From assembly GCF_001653235.2 (NCBI RefSeq), contig NC_035791.1, positions 4,898,001 through 4,962,000 of the forward strand: 64,000 bases of DNA. Reading direction: 5' to 3'. Positions 11,797-24,604 of this stretch are shown piece after piece; the first letter of the stretch is position 1; every line of letters starts with the position of its first letter. Made by a program: the position numbers and the translations under genes. This DNA comes from Pochonia chlamydosporia 170. Taxonomy: Eukaryota > Ascomycota > Sordariomycetes > Hypocreales > Clavicipitaceae. Under the pieces are notes generated by a model that saw only the letters and a program-made list of their open reading frames with translations, was not told where the DNA came from and did no database searches.

Positions 11797-14112
11797 ATGG
11801 CCGTCACCATTGGGGACTGGCCGCTCAGTGATGTGAGTAAATTTACACGCTATTTTCAAGACACGCATCCATAACTTCGCAAGGGAACAGATAATTAACC
11901 TTTCTCCCCGTTAATCAGGTCGTATATACCATCATTGTTGGCCTGCTCATGCTGATGGCCTGTCTTGAGTGGTTTCTTTGGCTCGCAGCATTCATGTACT
12001 GCCTCGTCAAGGTGTTTGGAAAGGCGGAGCATTGGTCTATTCGGGTTCTATGTCTAGTCATTGGCTCTGCTTTCGTTTTGCTTCGGTGAGTCGAGATTTT
12101 CGATCCCCCTCAATCCGTCGAGGCCGATGTGGACGCCTCTGCTTCGATTGGAGTCATAAAGGGGCCATAACATTGAACTAACGGAAGGCTGAAGATGTAT
12201 TTTTCTTCCTATAATGATTGTCACCTTGCCTCTGCCTCGTGCGATAGCAAGCTTGTGGCCAGAGACTCTCACGTCCTTTTTGCAGTGGTTTGCGTTTTGG
12301 AGCTTTTCAATATTGCTCACTGTTCCATGGCTGTTTTGCATATACCAGCTGGTCACCAACCACTTGGGACGCACAAAACGAATAAAACGAGTTCTCGATG
12401 ACTATACAGCCCCCAAAGTCGTCGTTGTTATGCCATGCTATCGCGAGGAGCCGAATGTCCTCGTCAGCGCCGTTGACTCTGTAGTTGAATGTGACTATCC
12501 TGCCACATGCATTCACGTCTTCCTGTCTTTTGATGGAGAGCAGGTTGATGAGTTGTACCTCAACACACTAGACTTGCTGGGGATACCGACCACCCTCGAC
12601 TCGTATCCTAATTGCATTGATGTCATCTACAAAGGTGTTCGGGTTACGGTGTCGAGGTTTACTCACGGTGGCAAGAGGCAATGCCAAAAGTCCACGTTTG
12701 AACTCATTGATCGCGTTTATGCAGAGTACATCAAGCAAAACGACAACATCTTCATCTTGTTTATCGACTCAGACTGCATTCTTGACAGAGTCTGTCTCCA
12801 GAATTTTGTGTACGACATGGAGCTCAGTCCTGGAAATTCCAGAAAAATGCTGGCTATGACCGGAGTGATCACGTCGACCACCAAGAAACACAGCATTATT
12901 ACCCTGCTTCAGGACATGGAGTATATTCACGGGCAACTATTTGAGCGCACCGTTGAATCTGGCTGCGGATCCGTAACGTGCCTTCCAGGGGCGTTAACAA
13001 TGCTTCGCTTCTCAGCCTTTCGAAGAATGGCCAAATATTACTTTGCTGACAAGGCTGAGGAATGCGACGACCTGTTCGACTACGCCAAATGCCACCTTGG
13101 TGAGGATCGATGGCTCACGCATCTCTTCATGATAGGAGCCAAGCAACGTTATCAAATTCAGATGTGTACCTCGGCTTTCTGCAAGACTGAGGCAGTCCAA
13201 ACTTACGCATCTCTGGTCAAGCAGCGTCGTCGATGGTTTCTTGGCTTCATAACAAACGAGGTATGTATGCTAACTGACTGGAGGCTATGGAAGAGATATC
13301 CCGCATTGATATTAGTGCGATTTATGCAAAATACGATTCGAACCACGGCACTTTTGTTTTTCGTAATGGTTCTGGCTCTCTTGACCACTACGGCCAAAGT
13401 GCGCAACCTGCCCGTAGGATTCATGGCTGTCTCCCTGGGGTTAAACTGGCTTCTGATGCTATACTTTGGCGCAAAGCTGAAGAGGTTCAAGATATGGTTT
13501 TATCCTCTCATGTTCGTACTAAATCCCGTCTTTAACTGGTACTATATGGTGTATGGAATTTTGACAGCTGGGCAACGAACGTGGGGAGGACCACGAGCGG
13601 ACGCTGCAGCTGCCGACATGCACACAACTGCCAGAGAAGCAGCTGAGAAAGCAGAGAGACAAGGTGACGAGTTGAACGTTGTTCCTGAGACGTTCAAGCC
13701 AGCAAAGGAGGCTAGAAGGGCCGCCCGTGAGAGCCAAGTATCTGGTGTCTCAATTGGCCGCAAGCGAAGTGTTGTGCGTCCCCCGGATGCTATCGATGGA
13801 CAATTCTTTGGCCCTCAAAACGCCAGGAATACTCTTTACGCCAATAGACGACGTCTTCAGCAAAGTGAGCCCATTTCCGAACAATTCAACCTGGACATGG
13901 AAGGGGCGGTGTCCTACGGTGCCGATGGTGACGCCTATATGAGTGATGAAGATAAGAGGAAATACGCCATAGCTCACCAGGCCCGGAGACAGCGACTGGA
14001 AGAAAGTTCTGAAACGAGTACCGGGTTTCTAACGAGGCATCCCCGAGATTTCCAGGCGGGTCGGATCTACAAGGAGGACAATCGGGCTGATTGCGTGGGA
14101 ATTGCCTTATGA
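11797..14112 (+). CDS. Chitin synthase, ChsD-type (class VI in several schemes)
   Basis: Plasma-membrane family 2 glycosyltransferase that polymerises UDP-GlcNAc into chitin. Exons 11797-11832, 11919-12085 and 12195-14112 give 706 aa. Three N-terminal membrane segments are encoded by exon 2 and the start of exon 3. The catalytic domain follows, with VVVMPCYREEPNV, a DSDC motif, SVTCLPGA, EDRWLTH (catalytic Asp) and QRRRW. Several C-terminal membrane spans end at GQRTWGGPRADAA, before a basic, disordered tail of about 150 residues. It lacks the long N-terminus of class I-III enzymes and the myosin and cytochrome b5 parts of class V. The third exon uses the acceptor CTGAAG at 12194; this keeps the frame, whereas the GAAG seven bases earlier does not. 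Class names differ between authors, so the subclass is less certain than the family. Confidence 0.88.
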
Positions 14113-15945
14113 ATGAGAGATGTGCAAGGTCAGATGAACGATGTAGATGAATTAATGGTCACTAGATGGATGTAGAGTACCAGGCATGGGGCGCATATAG
14201 ACCTGGTGTCTTCCGGCATTATGAAGTACAAGTGCAAGGTGTGTTGGTGTTGCAGATTCTCCATGGTGGGCGATACATGTTCATCCTGTGACCTTTGCGA
14301 TTACCAACTTGGCCGATTGCACTAGCTTTACCATATGGACAATCACTAAGTCTCACAGGGGCAGCGACGAGAGATGAACTGGGACGGAGTGACTATTTGC
14401 AAACTACTATCAATGTCGACAGAAAGCGCCATGGATGGATGGGTATGCAAGGCAAGGCAAGGACCAGACACGTTAACCAAGACTTGCAAAAAAGGGTCAA
14501 TGGTTGGGTTCCTAATTGGCTCGTTCAACTCAGAGGGGGTTATTAATTACTGGTTTTGCCATACTTTGCCTCTTCCGCAGGACGCCGGTTTGGATTTGGG
14601 CAGGCCTACTCAATTACTTAGGATGGATGCTCCCCTTTTGTCCAATGTGGAAGAGAAGCAAAATTATCGGCGGATTGTGCAAAAAGAATCCCCAGGTACT
14701 TATTAATACCAGACCGGCCAAAGGAGATGGGACCAGTTAACCTTGAAACGCAGATGAAGAATAAAACGGCATTCGCCAATATGCTTTTGACACGGGGGGA
14801 CTAGCCCGTCTATGTCTACCCGTTTGAGGATAGTACTTAAGTTCCTAGGCACTCAAGTACTAAGTTGTCTGGTAGCTCACAAATTATTACCTTGACGATG
14901 GCACCAGACAGTCTTTGTCTGTCGAACGATCTCTAGAAATTTCTTCCAGCTTCTACCGTAGCCACTAGACCAGACAAGGTGCCTGCTGAACCATGGCGGG
15001 GCCCAAGTGGGCACATGCATGTACTGTAAGTACTTGTAGAGGTCAACTGGTCTGCAACGGCGGGCGGTTGCGGTACTTCCGGAACTATCGACCAGACCTC
15101 TGCAAGTAGGTGTATGTACCTCTGAGCAATAGCCTCGTCAAGGTTGCCGCGCTTCAAGAGAAGAAGGACATTCTTGATAATGCAACGAGATGCGAAATTC
15201 GCCGGCTCAATGTACAGTACACAGGAATATAGACGAGGCTGTTGTCTGTTGTCTGTTGCATTGGTTGCTGTCTATGCACGTCAGTGGGAAGCTTCCGGTG
15301 CCATCCAGATCAGTTGCTGCCATCAAATGTCATGCCCAGTCATGCCCGGTCTTGCCCAGTCATGTCATTGCGGGCCTCCCTCGCCGCCACCAAGTCCTCC
15401 CAGAACTCGACCTTGCCTTGGGTCGTTAGGTATAGGTACTTGGGTACCTACCTAGGTGGGCATGCAGCGTGTGGCAGAGAGAGGGGTCTTGGCAAGAATC
15501 AGATTGAATTTTCTTCCCAGAACCAAAAAAAAAAGTTGCCCCTCCATTCCGAAGAGACTGTGTGACCAGACGTGACAGGGAAAAAAAAAAGCACAAGCTC
15601 TACTTGACGACTCACACCGCCCACTCAACCCAGAAAAGTCTATCCACTCACTCCAGGCCAGCCCTCCTCTGTGCCCCAAGTCCGAACCCGCTTTGCGATA
15701 CCACCCATTAATCTTCCCTCCGCTGTTACTTTTCTGCTGGGTATCCTCTGACGTCTACACACGTCCTTCTCTACTCAAGAGTCTGGTCTTTTCTATCACC
15801 TTCCAGTTCCCTTCGCTTCCTCGTCTTCGCCATACTTGTGTCTCCTACAAAATCACCAACATCCCGCCTTCCCCTCCCACTTCCGTGGCTGTGATAAGAG
15901 ACAGATCCAACTAAATCGACTTGGAGGTTGCAAACTACAGGCACA
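14113..15945. other. Intergenic region upstream of hsp88
   Basis: No gene is supported. It has ACCAGACC at 14708 and 15091, ACCTAGGT near 15450, two A-runs near 15527 and 15583, and a pyrimidine-rich stretch from about 15700 to the hsp88 start. GAATTTTC at 15506-15513 fits one GAA-nn-TTC pair of a heat shock element, but I see no clear three-unit element. Confidence 0.5.
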
Positions 15946-18720
15946 ATGAGCGTCGTTGGTACGTGGGTCGATACTTGAAGACGTTGAATCTACAAAGAAA
16001 GCTTCTTCTCGCCCGACATCAGCTGGAACACCTCGGCCTCGATCTTGGCCGCCTGGCAAAGCGAATCGAGAATGACTTGACTTGTAGTTTTTGCTCTTAG
16101 TCCTCTCCTGCCCATGCTATTTCTTTCGCATTGTCGATTGCGCCCATACACTTATGCGCTAACTATGCCGTCTTTGAACAGGTGTTGATTTCGGATCCCT
16201 CTCAACGGTGGTCGCTGTCGCCCGAAACCGTGGTGTTGATGTGGTATGTCATCTTGTCCTGGCACACGAGAAGCAAACTGGTGCTTTTCGCCATGATGCT
16301 TCCTCTGCTTCCATTATTCCGTTGCGCGTTCTGACAGAAACACTTCTCACAGATCACCAATGAGGTTTCCAACAGATCCACCCCGTAAGTCTTCCCCGTT
16401 TGCAGCGAGCGGCATCGCAATACACCCAGTATGATTTCCAAAATGTGTTGTAACGCACCTGCATATTTCGATGCCCTCCATGTCTTACCTCCTCTTTGAT
16501 ACCAGAAGCTGACACATGCCCTCAATTGTAGTTCCATGGTTGCATTCGGCTCCAAAACTCGCTTCATCGGTGAGGGTGCCAAAACGCAGGAGATCACCAA
16601 TCTTAAGAACACAGTGAGCTGCTTGAAACGCCTGGCCGGCCGATCGTTCAACGACCCCGATGTCAAAATTGAGCAGCAGTTCATTACCGCCCCTCTTGTT
16701 GATATCAATGGGCAGGTTGGTGTCGAGGTGTCTTACCTCGGCAAGACTGAGAGGTTCACTTCAACTCAACTCGTTGCTAGTTACTTGAGCAAAATCAAGC
16801 AAATTGCCACTGCAGAGCTCAAGATCCCGGTTTCGGATCTCTGCATGAGCGTTCCTCCATGGTTCTCCGATGTTCAGCGTCGAGCGCTGCTTGATGCTGC
16901 TGAAATTGCCGGCTTGAAGGTCCTTCGCCTCATCAACGACACTACCGCCGCTGCTCTTGGTTGGGGTATTACGAAACTCGACCTCCCCACCCCGGAGGAA
17001 AAGCCTCGCCGTGTGTGCTTTGTCGACATTGGATATTCCAACTATACTTGCTCTGTCGTCGAATTTAAGAAAGGAGAGCTCGCCGTCAAGGGTACTGCCT
17101 GGGACCGCAGCTTTGGAGGTCGCGACTTTGACAAAGCCCTTGTTGATCACCTTGCCAAGGAGTTCAAGGGCAAGTACAAGCTCGACATCTACTCTCACCC
17201 CCGAGCCTTGGCCCGCACTGTCGCCGCCGCTGAGAAGAACAAAAAGATTCTGTCTTCTAACCAGCAGGCTTCTGTCAACATTGAATCGCTCATGAACGAT
17301 GTCGACGTTGCTGCCACGATTTCCCGTGCAGAGTTTGAGGCTATGGCTGAACCTCTCCTTAGCCGTGTCCACGAGCCACTGGAGCAGGCTCTTGCGCAGG
17401 CGAAGCTCACCAAGGAGGATATCGATTTCATCGAGATTATCGGTGGTGGCTCTCGTATTCCCGCCGTCAAAGAGCGAATCCAGGCCTTTTTCGGGAAGCC
17501 TCTGTCATATACAATGAATGCAGACGAGGCCATTGCCCGTGGTTGTGCTTTCAGCTGTGCTATTCTGTCACCAGTGTTCCGTGTTCGCGACTTCTCCGTC
17601 CAGGATATCATCAGCTATCCCATAGAGTTCGCCTGGGAGAAAGCCGCCGACATTCCCGACGAAGATACCAGCTTGACCGTCTTCAACAAGGGCAATGTCC
17701 TTCCATCCACTAAGATCTTAACCTTTTACCGCAAACAGCCCTTCGATCTCGAGGCTCGCTACGCCAAGCCCGAAGACCTGCCTGGCAAGCAGAACCCCTG
17801 GATTGGTCGGTTCTCTGTCAAGGGTGTAAAAGCCGAGGGCGAGGACGAGTTCATGATTTGCAAACTCAAGGCTCGCGTCAATATCCACGGTATCCTCAAT
17901 GTTGAGAACGGCTATTATGTTGAGGATCAAGAAGTCGAGGAAGAGATCAAGGACGACGAAAAGGAGGATGGCGAGAAGAAAGACCCCGACGTAAGTTTTC
18001 GTTGTATTGCTATTGCCGAGGATATTCTTGTAGCCCTAGCAACTAACACACTTCTGCAGGCCATGGATACCGATAAGAAAGAGGACGCGCCTAAAAGGAC
18101 CAGGAAAGTGAAGAAACAGGTCCGAAAGGGAGATTTGCCCATCTCCAGTGGCACTTCCTCTTTGGATGCCGCACAAAAGCTTTCGTTTGGCGAGAAGGAA
18201 ACTGAAATGGTCATGGCAGACAAGCTTGTCGCTGACACAGAGGAAAAGAAGAATGAGTTGGAAACGTTCATCTACGACCTTCGTGCCAAGCTTGACGAAC
18301 AGTACGCCGACTTGGCCAGCGACGAGGAGAAGTCAAATATCAAGGCCAAGTTGGAAGTCGCCGAGGTGAGTCCAAACAGCTAGGCCATTGCCACAATGCG
18401 ACATGGAACTAACACGTTGATAGGAATGGCTGTATGACGAGGGGGACGATACCACCAAGGCCGTCTATATTGCAAAGCTTGATGAGCTGAGAGCCTTGGC
18501 TGGGCCCGTTATTCAGCGTCACTTCGAAAAGGTCGAGGCCGAAAGACGTGCCGTCCAGGAACGTGCCGAAGCCGAGCAGGCTGCCAAAAGAGCCGCTGAG
18601 GATGAAGCTCGCAAGGCTGCTGAGGCTGAGAAGGCTGCGCAGCAAGCGTCCAACGACGAAGAGATGAAGGATGCTGATGGCGCCCAGCCTGAGTCCGAGC
18701 AGTCTGCGGACCCTAAATAA
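15946..18720 (+). CDS. hsp88: Hsp110-family chaperone Hsp88 (Sse1 homologue)
   Basis: Cytosolic Hsp70-like protein of the Hsp110 branch; family members act as nucleotide exchange factors for Hsp70 and hold unfolded clients. Six exons (15946-15958, 16182-16243, 16353-16384, 16532-17990, 18060-18365, 18424-18720) give 722 aa. The first three exons encode only MSVVGVDFGSLSTVVAVARN and what follows, the phosphate-1 loop. The ATPase domain runs to about 385 (VDIGYSNYT, IGGGSRIPAVK), followed by a beta domain with an acidic insertion, a helical domain and an Ala/Glu/Lys-rich tail. The terminal EEVD of Hsp70s is absent, as usual for this branch. The intron at 17991-18059 is 69 nt and stop-free, so its retention would insert 23 residues into the acidic region. 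Confidence 0.96.
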
Positions 18721-19665
18721 ATCGAGACATTTCTAAGAGAAATTGCATGAATAGATGGTACATGAGTAAATATGATAGGACAAATGGAGGACATCACTGC
18801 AGCAAATCAAGGATTTACACGATAAACGGTGGTGAAGGTGTTTTGAGAGTTTTAAGGAGAGACTAGGAACAATTACAAAAGTAGCATAGAAGTGTTTTGT
18901 TTTACTCTTTTGGTTTATTTTGACCCAGATATGTCTCTGTAGATATGGCAGGCAGTACGGTCGTTCCCAGCGAGAAAATGGAGGAGATGGATAATGGAAG
19001 CTCTGTATCTTTCTGCATCTTCAACTGCTGGGATGCTACATCTGTCATGTTCAAGTCTGCCTGATTCGTATCCATTGTTGAACCGCTCGTAACAAGTACA
19101 TCATTCAACTACAGGTCTGCCTGCACAAAGCAGCAAATCCCGCACTCCATCAGGTACAAGTCCCGACAAGGAGAGTTCAGACACAATTGACGTATTTTGA
19201 TTATTTTTAAAATGTATTCATGACCACTTGCCAACAAATTCCCGTTTAACATTAAACATGACATAAAATCCCTAACTTTTGTAGAGACACGAATAAGCCA
19301 CGAGAGCAGACAATATCCATGCGAATCAATCCATTCGGTGACGGCGATAACGTCTCTCCGCTCTAGAACCCGGTTTGCCCAGCTTCTTGTTTGTTGGAGA
19401 AACCGTGCTAGTAGTCCTGCCTTTCCATGTAAGCGATTGGACTTCAGCGGCAGATAGTCCCACACAAGAACCCGCATGCAGTCTAGACAAAGCCAACTAT
19501 GTTTTTCATCTCATCGTCACTGTCTCTCTGTCGTGCTTTTGTTTTATACATCCAGTACACCGTGCCAATGGGCGAAACAAAGAAATATGAGCAGCCTTGA
19601 GGGATTCTCCTTTCGCTTCCTCGGAAGGCAAATCGTCCACCGACTAATTTTCCACAAGTGGTCGA
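18721..19665. other. Convergent 3' region hsp88 / eIF5B
   Basis: About 0.9 kb between two stop codons on opposite strands. AT-rich stretches with AATAAA-like sequences fit two 3' untranslated regions. No coding sequence is supported. Confidence 0.6.
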
Positions 19666-22600
19666 TTAGTTGACATCGAAGAGTGGCTTCAGCTTGATGA
19701 TCAATTGCCACTCTTCGTTGCTCACGTCCTTACGATAGAATTCCTTAAGGCAGTCGATACTTGCTCGGGAGATCAGACTGTACAGGGTATCGCCTTCCTC
19801 AAGCTGTCGGCCGTAAGTCGGCTGGTGGCCACCCATTTCGATCTTGACCGCAACCGATGGCTGACCTTTTTTGCAAACAGGAATTTGCTTGTGTTCTCTC
19901 TCGATTGAGGTTCTAAATAAATGAGTCGAACTGTTAGCCATACATGTTTGTACATTTCGACGTTACCTTGAAAGCGTCGACGAGGGGTGGGTGACGAGCG
20001 AGATGTGTGACATTGGAGTTGACAGGGGCGAAGGGAAAAGATAAGAGGGTAGTATACTCACACTCTGCCAAGACTAATAACCTCCTTGACGCCCGTCACT
20101 GGATTCGTCTTTACTGCCGCGATGGGCGTGTTAATCTTGAGCTGACCGTCCACGACATCAACACCAATGACAATGGGGCCGGTCTTGTTAAATACAGCAA
20201 CAGGCTTCAAAACACATGGGAAGACCGCCAACATTTTGGATTCTTCTTTCTTTCTCTCCAGCATCTCATCCATGTGTTTTGTAAAGGAGTCAAACAGATG
20301 GTAGATAATGTCGGCAGTGAAGATCTTAATGCCTTGTTCTTCAGCATATGCCTGTGCCTCCTTGTCAACTTTGACATCAAAGCAAAGCATCACAGCGTAA
20401 TCTGGAGCCTTTTCCAGCATGATACCACATTGCATAACATCTCGCTTATATACTGGGCCGATACCGACGTTCGCGACTGGAATCTTGCAGTCCTTCAAGA
20501 AGTCCAGCAAGGCTTCGAGAGAACCAAGGGTAGATGCTTGGACACTGACACCGCGGCCAGTCTTCTCGACTCTGCTGAGCAAGCTTGCCAAATCCGCAAC
20601 CACTTCGTCCTCGATATCTTCCTCGTCGTCATCGGGGCCGACCACCATAAGTCGGGAACCAGCAATAGCACCTTCAAGACCAGGGGCACTGATCTTGACA
20701 CCCAGCGCAGCCTTGACCTCCTTGTTGTGGACATACTGTGACTTCAGACGCAGTTCACGCAACGGTGCTGGCGTAAGGAGAGCTCTAATGTTTGTTTTGA
20801 TGGCGCCCTCCGTGCCGCACAAGACTATTCGGTCGCCCTCGCGAAGTATGCCGTTGGACAAGATGACGTCGATGGTCATACCAAAGCCCTCAATGGCCTT
20901 GACTTCAAGAACGGTAGCTTGGACTTCCGACAGGTACATTAGTGAGCCAACCATGCGCTCCTGGGTGAGTTGGACGATCAACTTCAGCATGTCCGGGATA
21001 CCTTCACCGGTATGTGCGGACGTGGGTACCAGCGAGACGAATTTGGACATAGACTTGTTCTCGTAGAAGAGCTCCGAATTGAATCCCTGCTCCGCAAATG
21101 CTAGCTTAGTCTCTTCAAGGCGCTTCTTGAACTCGTTGTGGACAGCCTTGTTCTGTAAAGCCAAGCTTTCACGGAAGCCATTGTTGTCAACCTTCTTCCA
21201 TCCGTAAAGTCTGTCAATTTTGTTCAGGGCAACAATGAATGGGGTCTTGCGATCTCGGAGGAGCCGCATAGATTCCAGAGTCTGAGGTTCCAAGCCGTGC
21301 ATGATATCCACAACCAGGATAGCAATGTTGCAAAGAGACGAACCACGAGAACGCAGGTTAGAGAAAGACTCGTGACCAGGAGTATCAATGACCAACAAGC
21401 CGGGAACCTTAAACTCAAACTCGTTGTTTGGGTTAATGACGGCGGTCTTTTGCTTAATGGCATCGACAGGGAAGTACGTGGCGCCAATCTGTTGGGTAAT
21501 ACCACCAGCTTCTCCTTCTTGAACATTGGTTTGGCGAATCTTATCAAGCAACTTGGTTTTTCCAGTATCGACATGACCCAAGATACAGCAAATGGGCGAT
21601 CGCAAGTTGTCTTTGGAGCGGGCGGCCAAAGCAGCCTGGTGCGCTTTTTCCCTTCTCTCAGCAGCCTCCTTCTTACGCTGGATTTCTGCTTGCTGGGCAG
21701 CAGAGAGCTCCTCATCTTCGGATTCAGATTCGGATTCGTCATCCTCGGCTTCTTCATCCTCCTCTTCGTCCTCATTCCCCTTGCCGGCCTTTTTGCCATT
21801 AGTCTTGGCCGCAGCCTCCTCGTCGGAGTCCGCATCCCAGCTATCTTTGACATCATCTTCGGAGGCCGCGGCCGCTTCCCAGTCGTCTTCAATGTCACTT
21901 TCGGCGGCGGCCTTCTCAGCAGCCTTTTTGGCTTCCGCCTCGGCTTTTTCTCGCGCAGCCTTCTCCTCGGCTTCTCTAAGTACCTTTTCAGCTTGAACCC
22001 GAGCTCTCTCAGCAGCTTCGGCTAGAGCTGCTTCTTCATCAATCTGCTAACACATCAGCTCAAGCCTTGGCAAAAAAAAAAAATCGATTTGAGGGTTACG
22101 GCGCGAGAGCACGGTAGTTCCCACTTACCTTGTCATTTCTGGGCTTCTTCTTCTTGCTGTCATAGACAACCTTCTTCTTTGGCTCATCTGATGACTCCTG
22201 GGGTCCAACCTTGATTCCTGCGGCCAACATTTGCTGGAGTTTTCGCTCATTTCGGGCCTTTTCTTCCTTCTGGGCCTTGGTGAGGAACTTGCCCTCCTTC
22301 TTCAGCTGCTCAATTCTCTCCTTTTCTTTTTGCTTCTTGAGAGCCTTGGCCTCTTCCCTGCGTTTAAGGTCTTCTTCGGCCAGTTTCTCTTCCTCTTCAG
22401 CGCGAGCCTTGGCCGCTGCTTCCATGCGTTCTTGGTCCTCTCGTCGTTTTCTCAGTTCCTCTTGCTGCTTCTGCAGCATGGCGAGATGTGCGGGTACCTT
22501 CTTCTTTTTGCCTCCGGCCTCGGTAGCAGCGGCAGGCGCTGGGGTATCTGGGGTAGCAGCAACATCTTTTGCAGCAGCAGGTTTGGCGGGTTCGGCAGCC

Positions 22601-23276
22601 TTGGCTGGGGCGGTAGTCTTCTTCTTGGCAGCCTAGGGTGAAAGGGAAAAGACAAGAAATGTCAGTATTGAGCACAGAGTGGAAATGAAGAAGAAGAATA
22701 ATTTTGGGGGGAAGGCAAAGTGGCTGGATGAAAACCATGCATATTTGTGCACAAATAGAAATATGTATACGAACATATACATATTGGCAACAGCAAAAGA
22801 CGTACCTGTTCCTTTTTTCGCTGCTTTTCGCGCTCCTTTTTCAACTTCTCCTTCTCGGCCTTGGTGAGGATTCTGCCAGACTCGGCATCTTCCTCGTCGG
22901 CGGGCTCATTTTTCTTGGGTGCAGCTTTTCCTTTGGGTCCTTTACCCTTCTTTCCCGGCATGTCAAACTCGTCATCCAGTGTAGCTTCTTGCGGTGCCTT
23001 GTTGTTAAGGTCGTTTCCGTTGGCCGGTTCGGCACCGGGAGCATCTTCACCCTCGACGAAGTCGTCTTGTACGAGGCCCTTCTTCTTCCGCTTCTCTTTA
23101 TTCTTTCGTAGCATGGCCATCAATCCACCTCCACCAGCAGCGTCATCGTCGGCATCGGCTTCAGGCTCGGCAGCATCGTTGGACTCGGCGGCGGCATTGG
23201 ATGGAGTGATGGTCTCTCCCAGGTCGGCTTCCCAGTTGTCCTGGGCTTTCTTGTTACCCTTCTTCTTTGGCGGCAT
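19666..23276 (-). CDS. FUN12: Translation initiation factor eIF5B
   Basis: Ribosome-dependent GTPase that promotes 60S subunit joining at start codons. Exons 23276-22806, 22632-22129, 22046-20062 and 19912-19666 give 1068 aa. The N-terminal ~450 residues are low-complexity Lys/Glu/Ala-rich and begin [20 protein letters not shown]. The G domain shows GHVDTGKTK (G1), DTPGHE (G3) and NKIDR (G4). The IF2-like domains II-IV follow, ending [22 protein letters not shown] chose Met at 23276 because it starts the conserved MPPKKKG; an in-frame Met 16 codons upstream also exists. The acceptor of the second intron is a tandem TAGCAG (22047/22044), so one Gln may be optional. Confidence 0.96.
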
Positions 23277-24604
23277 CTTGACGGCTCGTGCAGTTGGGCA
23301 GCACTGAGAAGAGAGCAGAGCCAAGAAAGGAAGTCTAGATTCTCACACCAACACTGGGTAGGAGAAATGACAAAGGGTGTGGGTAGGATGGGCGAAGAGG
23401 AAGAATGGGCCGTAAAATTTTTGGCGATGTCTCTCTGTGACTGACACACAGGCGGCGAGCAACCTTTTGGGAAATGGAGGGGTCAACAGGCTTGGTGCAA
23501 GTCAGTCAGTCGAATAATAGTCTAGTGCGATGCCTTGCCATTCATCGACACCAGAAGTGAGTTGATGGGTCTGGTGTCTGGTTATTAATGGTGGTGGGTG
23601 GCGGATCACCAAAATGTCTGGTCTGGTCGATGTCGGCGGGGCACAAACCCCTCTTGCCCAAGAAATGTGGTCAAGTTTGTCTGGCACACACCTGACTGAG
23701 TGACTGACTGACTACCTACCAAGGTAGGTACATGTACCAACACAAAGGTTCCAGGCGTAGAGACAGGAGAGAGATGCATGACCATCAGACTCATGACGAC
23801 CATGGCGGGCTCAACCAAACTTACATATACTTAGTACCTAGGTAGGTAGACGTGGAGCTCCCAACTCAGTCAATCTTGCACCAGACCATGGCACTGTCTC
23901 CTTCCACTGCGATGTGTGTTCACAATTATTAATTTTATTCAAGTTTATTTATTTATTTTTACAAAAAAAGGAAGAAAGAGGGAAGAAAGAAAAGAAGAAG
24001 CTAACCAGTCTCCCTCTTTCTCTTTCCCTTCCCCCTAGACCTTCTCAAGCGCCGTTCCTCACCACACCACACCACACCACGCTACCTGTCCACCAGACAG
24101 GGCACACACACATTTTGCAACCTTTCCAATATTATATCGCATCAATTACCCTTGATATTGCGGAATGAAGGTCTCCTTCCTGACTTTCATAGTACATCCA
24201 TCTTATCTTCTCGCGTCTCACATTTTCCCGTGAGTCATGGCTTATCCAATCAGACCTTCCATGACGAATTCATGTGCAGCTTTTGAGTCATCAACACAAC
24301 CTCAATCTTGACTCTTTTTGGATCAAATGGTTCTACTCTCACCTCTGCCTTGTTCTGCGAGCGCAACCCCGGCCTAGGCACACATTTTCACTCGCATTGT
24401 ACTACAGCTTTGCTTCCTGATTTCGTCCCCTTGTGTCATTCGCCTTACTGGTGCTCAAGATAGTTTCAACGTTTTGCGCATCCCCATCTTTTTGCCCCAA
24501 CCAATCTATACTATGCATGCCTCGGGTATCTCGATGCACCAAATACACCAGAAAATTAACCACGTAGAAATACATCCTGCAAGAGCTGGAGGGAGCATCA
24601 CGTC
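23277..24604. other. Intergenic region upstream of eIF5B
   Basis: Contains the eIF5B promoter and, at the far end, the 3' region of the CPSF-A-like gene. Notable are GGTCTGGT at 23620-23627, a TGAC repeat near 23695, ACCTACCAAGGTAGGTAC near 23714, TACCTAGGTA at 23835-23844 and a short CCACA tandem near 24060. No gene is supported. Confidence 0.5.

Noticed and set aside
15481..15560. Heat shock element upstream of hsp88
   Set aside because: Only one GAA-nn-TTC pair is clear; no third correctly spaced unit, so not listed as a site.
20007..20741. 244-codon frame on the + strand
   Set aside because: Exact antisense of the eIF5B GTPase region, whose minus-strand frame is fully conserved.
21297..22641. 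Long + strand frames rich in Leu, Phe and Ser
   Set aside because: Antisense reading of the Lys/Glu-rich N-terminal region of eIF5B; composition artefact.
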